DNA of 11,429 nt, from positions 1 to 11,429 of the forward strand of contig DMIX01000218.1 of the NCBI GenBank assembly GCA_003451975.1, read 5' to 3'. Origin of the DNA: Propionibacteriaceae bacterium. Its GTDB lineage: Bacteria > Actinomycetota > Actinomycetes > Propionibacteriales > Propionibacteriaceae. The notes beneath the pieces were generated by a model. It was not told the DNA's origin. It saw only the letters and a program-made list of their open reading frames with translations, and ran no database searches. A program made the translations under genes and the position numbers. Positions 1-5,246 of the stretch are shown here, in pieces. Numbering within the stretch: position 1 is the stretch's first letter; each line of letters opens with the position of its first letter.

Positions 1-442
1 GCAAGCTCCCGCCAAGGATGAGGATGGTCGCTATCCCGAGACATATCCCGAGATAGCCGCGGCGCAGACGTTGTTCCACCGAGGAGAGTTGTCCAAGCGG
101 GGCACGGTGGAGTCGGGTCATCAGGAGCCAGCAGCACAGGAGCAGCCCGGCGATGGCGATGCCGTTCGCCGCGAGTCCGGTGGGTATCTGGTAGCTGGCG
201 GCATAACTCTGAAAGTCGGTGAAAGGCACGTCGGGTGCTGTCACGTAGTGGGAGACGGCGGTGATCGCCAGCGAGATCCATGGCGTGAGAGTGAAGTAGA
301 ACGCGAACGCGATGAGGATGCCGAGCAGCGCTGCGGGTCGTCCTGCTTGGCAGCTGAGCTGCTCAGCGTAGGTGACCGGCGGCGCGGGCGAGGTCTTGTC
401 CGTCCTGCTGTCTGGGTCCGGCTGATTGCTGGGATAAGCCAT
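1..442 (-). CDS. CPBP-like (CAAX protease-related) membrane protein, 5' part
   Basis: A minus-strand frame opens with ATG at 442-440 and stays open to the window edge (147 codons visible, no stop). After a polar, Pro/Asp-rich N-terminus (residues 1-35) come three hydrophobic stretches at about 37-67, 88-109 and 129-147. The segment LGQLSSVEQRLRRGYLG (about 116-132) resembles the 'GWLSSV..G.RWR' stretch that precedes the third helix in actinobacterial CPBP-family intramembrane proteases. The catalytic EExxxR and HxxxN/D motifs of that family would lie beyond the edge, so the assignment cannot be confirmed here. GAGAG lies 8 nt upstream of the ATG as a weak ribosome site. The gene follows the DtxR-type gene in the same direction after a 74-nt gap and could be its operon partner. 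It being a real membrane protein is fairly sure; the family is tentative. Confidence 0.62.
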   Translation of the reverse strand, partial: MAYPSNQPDPDSRTDKTSPAPPVTYAEQLSCQAGRPAALLGILIAFAFYFTLTPWISLAITAVSHYVTAPDVPFTDFQSYAASYQIPTGLAANGIAIAGLLLCCWLLMTRLHRAPLGQLSSVEQRLRRGYLGICLGIATILILGGSL

Positions 443-516
443 GTGCAGTGCTCTCTGTGTGCTCCCGTGAGCCCCGGCTGAGCGCTGTCCATGCCGAGGC
501 CCTTCATTGGCGGAAC

Positions 517-1227
517 CTAGGCGGGACCAGGGGTGTGTGCTTCTGGGTCTGTTCGGGGGCTGACGCGTACTGCAATGGCGGCCGGGAGGCCGAGGTCGAT
601 CGTAGTGTCGTCGACGGTGACCCGGACGGCCGCAGCCGCGGGGCTGACGTCGGTGACGGTAAGTCTGGTACCGACCGAGATTCCGTGTCCGGTGAGGTAG
701 CGGAGGATGTCGGGCGAGCGATCCGAGACGCGCAGCACTTGCACGGAGGTGCCGGGTTCGGCCTCGTTGAGAGCTTGGCTGTGATCGGGCGGGATCCGTC
801 CGTCAGGGTCGGGGATCGGGGCTCCGTGGGGGTCGTGGGTGGGGTGACCGAGTGCGGCGTCCATGCGGTCCAGTACGAGGTCGGAAACGGCGTGCTCCAG
901 GTGGTTCGCCTCGTCGTGGACCTGGTCCCAGGACAGCTCTAGATGCTCGACGAGATAGGTCTCCACGATTCGGTGTCGTCGAACGATGTCTATCGCGATT
1001 GCGCGCCCGTCGTCGGTCAACTCGATTGGGCCGTAAGGCTCGTAGGAGATGAGTCCGTCGCGGGCGAGTCGTTTTAGGTTGGCCGAGACGGTCGAGGGAG
1101 TCACGCCGAGTTGGGCGGCTAGGTCTGTTGTAGAGGGCTCCCCGCCAGGCCATTCGTGGGCTTTCCAGATCAGCGTTACATAGTCCTCGACCATGCGGGT
1201 GGCAGGAGAGCGCTTCATCGGGGTCAT
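517..1227 (-). CDS. DtxR/MntR-family metal-dependent transcriptional regulator
   Basis: A DtxR/IdeR/MntR-type repressor of 236 aa. It has an N-terminal winged helix (about 12-73; recognition-helix region TPSTVSANLKRLARDG), a dimerisation/metal domain (about 80-145) and a C-terminal SH3/FeoA-like domain (about 153-225). Set against IdeR, the ancillary-site residues are present as H85, E89 and H104, and the primary-site E and H as E111 and H112. The residue matching IdeR Cys102 is N108, and the one near Met10 is D15, as in MntR D8. The ligand set therefore looks more like a manganese sensor than an iron sensor, but N108 is unusual. The ATG at 1227 lies 1 nt after the stop of the exchanger gene. 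A second ATG at 1218 (residue 4) has AGGA 8 nt upstream and may be the real start. Co-transcription with the exchanger suggests that it controls that operon. Family assignment is firm; metal specificity is inferred. Confidence 0.9.
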   Translation of the reverse strand: MTPMKRSPATRMVEDYVTLIWKAHEWPGGEPSTTDLAAQLGVTPSTVSANLKRLARDGLISYEPYGPIELTDDGRAIAIDIVRRHRIVETYLVEHLELSWDQVHDEANHLEHAVSDLVLDRMDAALGHPTHDPHGAPIPDPDGRIPPDHSQALNEAEPGTSVQVLRVSDRSPDILRYLTGHGISVGTRLTVTDVSPAAAAVRVTVDDTTIDLGLPAAIAVRVSPRTDPEAHTPGPA

Positions 1228-1228
1228 C

Positions 1229-2482
1229 CTAGGCGTGGGTGTCCATAACGGTCTTCGGCTCGTCTTGATCGACTGCGGGCTGCTCGTGGAAGGGCGCGAC
1301 GAGTGTGGGGAGGATGCTGTGTCGATGAGCGACGAGGAAGCCGATGGTGAGGGCGAGGTGGATGGCGCTCAGCACGTACCGTCCGGTGGTGTCAGTGATG
1401 AGGAACTGGACGCCGAAGAGCGCGGCGAGCCCGATCGCGGACCACCAGTGGAACCGCAGCGCGAGGATGATTGCCACCCCGAGCAGCGTCTGGGTGGCCG
1501 TCAAGGTGAACTCCTCGACTTGGCGGCTGTCTAGAGCCAGCGAACTGGGTCCACCGCCCAGGAAGTGCGCCACGGGCAGTGAGCCGACCAGCAGGCTCCA
1601 CTGGTTGACCTTGGATGCGATCAGCGTGCCGATGGCAGCCACACCTTTGCCGCGGGCGGCGAACATCACCGCGATGATGAACTCCGGGGCCTCCGAGGCT
1701 AGCGGGGCGAGCCACTGAACCAGAAAGTAGCTGTCGATGCCGAGCGCCGAGCCTGAGGCGACTAGTGCATCGGCGAACGGTTCGGCTGAGATCAGGATCA
1801 CCGCCCCGGAGACGAGGAACATCGCCACGACGAGAATGCGCCTCGGTCGGGCGTCAAGCCCGGCAATCAGCGCTGCCGCGCCTACGAACTCCTCCTGGTC
1901 AGCGTCGTAGGTCTGCGCGGCTCGCCATAGATGGAGGCCGAACACGACGATGAGACCGACCCCGAACCACAGCGGGATGCTCCCGATGAGCGGGATCACG
2001 AACGCGACGAGCCCGAGGATAGCGAGGAAGCCGACGTCTCGTCGGCTGGCAACAGGCAGCTCCAGCGCATTGGGGGTGGGTGCATCGTCCCGGCGTGCCT
2101 GGCGGCGCGCGACGACGAGTGCGACGACCACGACGAGGGGCCAGCCGAAGCCGAGTAGCAGCCGGTTCGAGCCGGTCATGTTCGCGGCCGCGAAGTGGAG
2201 GTAGGACGGATCGGAACCGGAGCGGTAGGCGTAGTACAGGTCTACGGCATACTCCGGGAGAACTGCGATCAGTGCCAGCAAGGCAATGGCGAGGGCGCCC
2301 GAGATGTCCTTCTGGGCGGCTTCGGCGGCCCAGGCGAGAAGGAACGCTGCTGCCACCACAGCCGCGCCGAAGACGACTACCTCAGCCACTGCTGAGAACT
2401 CAACTCCCAACACACGGATGGCGACGGCTGGGCCTGCAACGAGTAGACACAGCAGGACGCGGCGGATCAGGGCAGCAGGCAT
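1229..2482 (-). CDS. Sodium/calcium exchanger (CaCA) family membrane antiporter
   Basis: A cation:cation antiporter of the inner membrane, 417 aa with about ten hydrophobic spans. Two inverted alpha-repeats are visible. Repeat 1 has LPEYAVDL (75-82, acidic E77) followed by AAANMTGSNRLLLG (98-111). Repeat 2 has APLASEAPEF (259-268, E264/E267) followed by IASKVNQWSLLVG (288-300). These match the 'PE' and 'G(S/N)..N' elements that form the ion site in NCX/CAX proteins. A polar loop lies at about 125-148, and the C-terminus (about 395-417) is soluble and acidic. The ATG at 2482 has GGAG 5-6 nt upstream. The MntR-like regulator follows after 1 nt, so the two are almost certainly co-transcribed. 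The transported ion cannot be read from sequence: Ca2+ is the family default, while the regulator suggests Mn2+. Confidence in the family is high. Confidence 0.88.
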   Translation of the reverse strand: MPAALIRRVLLCLLVAGPAVAIRVLGVEFSAVAEVVVFGAAVVAAAFLLAWAAEAAQKDISGALAIALLALIAVLPEYAVDLYYAYRSGSDPSYLHFAAANMTGSNRLLLGFGWPLVVVVALVVARRQARRDDAPTPNALELPVASRRDVGFLAILGLVAFVIPLIGSIPLWFGVGLIVVFGLHLWRAAQTYDADQEEFVGAAALIAGLDARPRRILVVAMFLVSGAVILISAEPFADALVASGSALGIDSYFLVQWLAPLASEAPEFIIAVMFAARGKGVAAIGTLIASKVNQWSLLVGSLPVAHFLGGGPSSLALDSRQVEEFTLTATQTLLGVAIILALRFHWWSAIGLAALFGVQFLITDTTGRYVLSAIHLALTIGFLVAHRHSILPTLVAPFHEQPAVDQDEPKTVMDTHA

Positions 2483-2826
2483 TGGGCACTCCAGGTCAAG
2501 GCCGTGGCCGAAGGTCTCGTTCGCCTCGCAAAATGAGGTGCTACGCCGGGCGGATCAGGATGACCGCCAGCATGTCGACGCACCGCGTCCGAACCGAGGG
2601 CCTGGACGGAACTACTCCCCTTCGAGTTCCACCCTCTCCGACGGCTCCCTGGTGTGTCTATGCACAACTTGGTGTTGGAGGAGTCACACAACTCTCCCGT
2701 CTTGTTCCGTGGCGTTTGTGCAAGCCAGACGCCGGTTTCGTCTTCATCCAGACCCCGCGTTCCACATTCCGTCCCGGCCTCGATGAGCTGGCCGATGATT
2801 TGGCTCGGGTCGTCATGATTGGTGGC
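2483..2826. promoter_or_regulatory. Divergent intergenic region between exchanger operon and zinc-ribbon gene
   Basis: This 344-bp non-coding stretch must carry the promoter of the leftward exchanger-regulator operon and that of the rightward small zinc-ribbon gene. Frames running through it do not look protein-like. I see a 7-bp direct repeat CACAACT (2663-2669 and 2687-2693, 24 bp apart) and an imperfect dyad around 2532-2550 (CGCCTC, 7 nt, GAGGTG; 5 of 6 pairs). Either could be an operator for the MntR-like protein, but neither matches a box I can name. No convincing -35/-10 pair stands out. Confidence 0.35.
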
Positions 2827-3135
2827 ATGACCTATCCGAACCACCCGCGTCCATACGATCCCTATCCGGGGCAGGAACCCCCGCGGGCGGCGATTGTGTG
2901 CCCGAAGTGTCACGGCGCGATGCGAACTTATGAGCGCAACGGAATCCAGCTGGAGCAGTGCGGAAGTTGTCGAGGGCTCTTCCTCGACTTCGGTGAACTT
3001 GAGCACCTCACGCAGATGGAGGGCCGGTTCGTCAGCCAGGCACCGCCACCGCCCGGCTATGGCCCCGCTTGGGGCAAGCACGGTGATCGTCGGTATCGCA
3101 AAGGCGGCCTGGCGGGGTTGTTCTTTTCCAGCTAG
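2827..3135 (+). CDS. zf-TFIIB (zinc-ribbon) domain small protein
   Basis: A 102-aa protein with a Pro/Tyr-rich N-terminus (1-22) and a compact zinc ribbon. It has C25-P-K-C28 and, 16 residues on, C45-G-S-C48, followed by RGLFLDFGELEHL (49-61). This CPKC...QC..CRG.(F/W)LD.GELE pattern is the hallmark of the zf-TFIIB family of small bacterial zinc-binding proteins, whose biochemical role is not established. A Gly/Pro/Arg tail (71-102) ends in FFSS. The start is uncertain. ATG 2827 gives the more family-like N-terminus, but an in-frame ATG at 2815 is also possible, and neither has a strong Shine-Dalgarno. The gene is monocistronic, divergent from the exchanger and convergent with the kinase. Zinc binding is predicted; any link to the neighbouring metal genes is only positional. 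Confidence 0.85.
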   Translation: MTYPNHPRPYDPYPGQEPPRAAIVCPKCHGAMRTYERNGIQLEQCGSCRGLFLDFGELEHLTQMEGRFVSQAPPPPGYGPAWGKHGDRRYRKGGLAGLFFSS

Positions 3136-3190
3136 TCTCGCGGACCTGCGTTCATCGACTGGTGGCGACGCGGGCGGTGCTCGCCAACCA

Positions 3191-3204
3191 CGAGGACAGC
3201 CTCG
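3191..3204. terminator. Hairpin 1 of a tandem pair between convergent genes
   Basis: Perfect inverted repeat CGAGG-ACAG-CCTCG (5-bp stem, 4-nt loop), 55 nt past the stop of the zinc-ribbon gene. It lies immediately before a stronger hairpin. No T-tract follows, as is common in actinobacteria. Confidence 0.4.
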
Positions 3205-3207
3205 GTC

Positions 3208-3225
3208 GCGGGCCGTCCGGCCCGC
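3208..3225. terminator. Strong GC hairpin, likely bidirectional terminator
   Basis: Perfect 7-bp stem GCGGGCC/GGCCCGC around the tetraloop GTCC. It lies between the convergent ends of the zinc-ribbon gene (stop 3135) and the kinase gene (stop 3345-3347). Being symmetric, it could stop transcription from both sides. There is no T-tract, so its termination strength is inferred from stem stability and position only. Confidence 0.55.
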
Positions 3226-3344
3226 TCGCCGTTGTGGCTTGTGCGGATGCACCCGGGCGTCGGAGTGAGGCGGGTCGCTGACGCTGACTCGGATGTCGGC
3301 GTGGCACGGTGAACCGCCGGCACCTGTGGTTTCTGCTGGGGCTG

Positions 3345-4262
3345 TCAACTGTCCTGCATCCGGCGGCACGCCTGTAGCAGTGCGCGGGTCGTGGCTGGGG
3401 ACTCGCCGGAGCGGAGAGAGCGAGCGGCCGCGATCAGGGTCGCGGCGCGAGCCGGTGGGTCGAGGTCGGTCCAGGGGTCGCCGGCTGGCGGCACGGCGGG
3501 ACCGCCAGCGGCTCGATAGGCATTGAGGAGGATCGTCCAGGGCTCGTCAGGGAGCAACCCTGCCGCCCAGAACGCGGCTGGGCGCGCAAGGTCCCAGGCC
3601 GGGTCGCCGACGCCCGTGTCGTCGGGGTCGAGCAGGTACCAGTCGCCCGCCGGCGAGGGGCGGCCCAGTTGACCCAGGTGGAGGTCGCCGTGGATCATCG
3701 CGGTGCGTTGTGGCCGGCGTAGCCGGCTGGCAAGGTTCTCGCCGAGTTCGACCAGCCAGATCAGGTCGTCGTAGGGACGGCGGCGCAGATAGTCAATCGC
3801 CCGGCCAAGCCGGGCAAGCACGCCCGCCTGCGGGAATGACGACCCAGCGGGACGGGTGCGATGCAGCTCAGCAAGCAGGGTTCCCAACTGCGTCCACGGT
3901 GGCCGGTGGTCGGGAGCCAGCACGGCTACTCGTGGCCAGATCGTGGTGAGTTGTCCGTCGGGCGCGAGTATCGGAATGCCGTGCAGTGGCTGAACCCAGA
4001 AGCGGCTTGCTCCGGGTTGGGTGATGACCTGCAGCCGGCGTCGTAGGAGTGCTGTATCGGCCCCAAAGGGGTGTATCTTCACGACAACTCCGGCGCAGGC
4101 GTAGAGCCGTGCGCGCGCCCGATCGGGCTGCGGTCGGCGCTGGCCCTGGTGGGCCAACTCAGAGACGACAGTGTGCGAGGCCGCTTCACCGCCATGGTCA
4201 CTCGCCACTGTTCGCACGAAGTCGGCTATCCCTCTCGGGATCACTGCCTGGATCTCGCTCAC
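3345..4262 (-). CDS. Aminoglycoside-phosphotransferase-fold small-molecule kinase
   Basis: A soluble kinase-like phosphotransferase (APH/choline-kinase fold), 305 aa from the preferred GTG start at 4262. The catalytic loop is HGDLHLGQ (191-198) and the metal-binding segment DPDDTGVGDPAWDLARP (about 212-228). The Lys in VVVKIHP (about residue 62) is the likely ATP lysine. Gln instead of Asn at the end of the catalytic loop is also found in maltokinases, so it is not a defect. The frame is open upstream to an ATG at 4340, but that would overlap the preceding small gene by 82 nt. GTG 4262 overlaps that gene's stop as GTGA, implying translational coupling, and gives the plausible N-terminus VSEIQAVIPRG. 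The substrate cannot be told from sequence; this should not be called an antibiotic-resistance gene. Fold call is firm, start is likely. Confidence 0.82.
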   Translation of the reverse strand: MSEIQAVIPRGIADFVRTVASDHGGEAASHTVVSELAHQGQRRPQPDRARARLYACAGVVVKIHPFGADTALLRRRLQVITQPGASRFWVQPLHGIPILAPDGQLTTIWPRVAVLAPDHRPPWTQLGTLLAELHRTRPAGSSFPQAGVLARLGRAIDYLRRRPYDDLIWLVELGENLASRLRRPQRTAMIHGDLHLGQLGRPSPAGDWYLLDPDDTGVGDPAWDLARPAAFWAAGLLPDEPWTILLNAYRAAGGPAVPPAGDPWTDLDPPARAATLIAAARSLRSGESPATTRALLQACRRMQDS

Positions 4263-4462
4263 CTGGAGTGAACTGCCGAGATCGTTGAATGTGCCGGCGT
4301 CGGTACCGGACGGGTCAACTGGAGTCCGAGGTAGACCCACAGAGCGATGAATGCGACCCCGATGAGGAGCATCACGATCGTCCTGGTCCTCAGCCTGATG
4401 GGGGCTCGCGGCGCCGCTCGGGCGTCACCAGCGCTTGGGTGAGTCGATTGATCCTTGCTCAT
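4259..4462 (-). CDS. Small single-span membrane protein
   Basis: A 67-aa protein. Its polar N-terminus (1-20) is followed by basic residues (RLRTRT, 23-28), one clear transmembrane helix (about 29-49, IVMLLIGVAFIALWVYLGLQL) and a short Pro/Ser tail. The positive charges before the helix predict an inside N-terminus and an outside C-terminus. A good ribosome site, AGGAG, stands 6 nt before the ATG at 4462. Its TGA (4261-4259) overlaps the GTG of the kinase gene by the classic 4-nt GTGA junction, so the two are translated together. I recognise no family. A membrane anchor or partner for the kinase is possible, but that is inference from the coupling alone. Confidence 0.75.
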   Translation of the reverse strand: MSKDQSTHPSAGDARAAPRAPIRLRTRTIVMLLIGVAFIALWVYLGLQLTRPVPTPAHSTISAVHSR

Positions 4463-4695
4463 GTCAGTCTCCTGATGACTGCGTAGCGATGGTGACGGCT
4501 CCCGCGATTTGCAGCGGACGGTGAACTGCGGAGCGGGCCGAAGGACACCATCGAGTCCGTCGTGTGCGAACCTGGGTTGCCCGCTGAGTTCGCCATCGGG
4601 ATGGCTCGTTCGTCACGCCCACGGCGTCGGAGGCATGAACCGCGTGCGGAAGCGGTGCCGCGATCCGGCTGGGCGCGGCGAACGAAGAGGGCTAG
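4463..4695. other. Intergenic region, likely promoter of the small-protein/kinase operon
   Basis: This 233-bp stretch has no convincing gene; frames crossing it are Arg/Pro/Ser-rich shadows. It should hold the promoter of the leftward small-protein/kinase operon and the end of the transcript from the 159-aa membrane protein. Two symmetric elements are visible: a dyad GCCATC-GG-GATGGC (4592-4605) that could be an operator, and a hairpin at 4657-4679, listed separately. I cannot pick a -10/-35 pair with confidence. Confidence 0.4.
4657..4679 (-). terminator. Candidate hairpin after the 159-aa membrane protein gene
   Basis: Inverted repeat GCCGCG, 11 nt, CGCGGC (6-bp perfect stem) starts 17 nt beyond the stop of the gene ending at 4696, on the leftward transcript. 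No T-tract follows. It is a reasonable but weak terminator for the sensor-peptidase-oxidase operon. Confidence 0.3.
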
Positions 4696-5175
4696 TCAGC
4701 AGAACGAAACTGGTGGCCCGCGACGTTGCGATGGCTGATAGTGCTCGAAAGAGTGGAAAGGCCGCGGGGTGGCGGCCGCAAGTACAGGCTTGGCCACGAC
4801 TGGCCTGGTGAATGACGGCGTCGGGAACCTTCGGTGCAGCCAGTCGCGCGCCGACCGCAGGGTGCGGCGTACCCATAGTCCTGCGCCCAGCGCCAGCAGC
4901 ACGCCGACGATGCCGGCGGCCAGGGTTGAGGTCGAGACCAGCACCCACAGCCGTACCGTGGTGTCGAAGTTGCTGCCGGGGAGATAGCTGTGTTCGGGGC
5001 AGCTTCGAGCCTGTGCGAACAGGTCCAGGTGGACGCCCACGGAGGCGAGCAGCGGAAGCTGCGGGGAACAGGTCTTGTCGCTCACGTCCAGACTGCCGGC
5101 CGCGCTAGCCAGGCCGATCCCGCCCAGCACCGTCATCAGCGCAGCGCTCCAGAGGCTGTGGTGACGGTTCCTCAT
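4696..5175 (-). CDS. Two-span membrane protein with cysteine-containing extracytoplasmic loop
   Basis: A 159-aa protein I do not recognise. The N-terminal hydrophobic segment (about 9-29) could be a signal anchor. A second helix spans about 75-101, followed by a basic amphipathic stretch (103-116) and a Pro-rich tail ending in Cys. Between the helices is a loop of about 45 residues with two cysteines, in DKTCSPQ (C36) and RSCPEHS (C59); these could form a disulfide or bind metal outside the membrane. The frame extends upstream to 5322, but that would overlap the oxidase gene. ATG 5175 has GAGGAG 5 nt before it and an N-terminus typical of a membrane protein (MRNRHHSLW), so I chose it. It lies 71 nt downstream of the copper oxidase gene on the same strand and probably belongs to that operon. 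Function unknown. Confidence 0.72.
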   Translation of the reverse strand: MRNRHHSLWSAALMTVLGGIGLASAAGSLDVSDKTCSPQLPLLASVGVHLDLFAQARSCPEHSYLPGSNFDTTVRLWVLVSTSTLAAGIVGVLLALGAGLWVRRTLRSARDWLHRRFPTPSFTRPVVAKPVLAAATPRPFHSFEHYQPSQRRGPPVSFC

Positions 5176-5195
5176 CAGCGCTCCTCGTCCGGACA

Positions 5196-5214
5196 CGCCC
5201 AGTGTAGTTGGGCG
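5196..5214. repeat. Hairpin in the leader of the two-span membrane protein gene
   Basis: Perfect 6-bp inverted repeat CGCCCA/TGGGCG with a 7-nt loop. It lies in the 71-nt gap between the copper oxidase stop and the next start, about 20 nt before the ATG at 5175. It could attenuate read-through or protect the upstream message. No T-tract. Confidence 0.35.
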
Positions 5215-5246
5215 ACACGGCCTGGCGGAGGCAATCGGCGAGCGGG

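Noticed and set aside
511..522. CCTAGG palindromes at 516-521 and again near 1228-1233 as DtxR boxes
   Set aside because: A 6-bp palindrome is too short, both overlap stop codons of upstream genes, and neither matches a full DtxR/MntR operator.
2080..2826. Upstream extension of the zinc-ribbon frame into the exchanger gene
   Set aside because: The extension is Arg/Pro-rich, not protein-like, and runs antisense through the exchanger. The family-like protein begins at about 2827.
2467..3369. A 300-codon minus-strand frame covering the zinc-ribbon gene and the flanking intergenic DNA
   Set aside because: No domain features, and it is antisense to a clear CxxC...CxxC protein.
3667..3690. Gln in place of Asn in the kinase catalytic loop as a loss-of-function sign
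   Set aside because: HGDxHLGQ is normal in maltokinase-like members, so it is not a defect.
3345..4262. Antibiotic-resistance aminoglycoside kinase
   Set aside because: Only the general APH fold is present. The HGDLHLGQ and DPDDTGVGD segments occur in broad metabolic kinase groups, and nothing indicates aminoglycosides.
4263..4340. Longer N-terminus for the kinase starting at 4340
   Set aside because: It would overlap the small membrane protein gene by 82 nt. The GTG at 4262 gives a standard GTGA junction and a better N-terminus.
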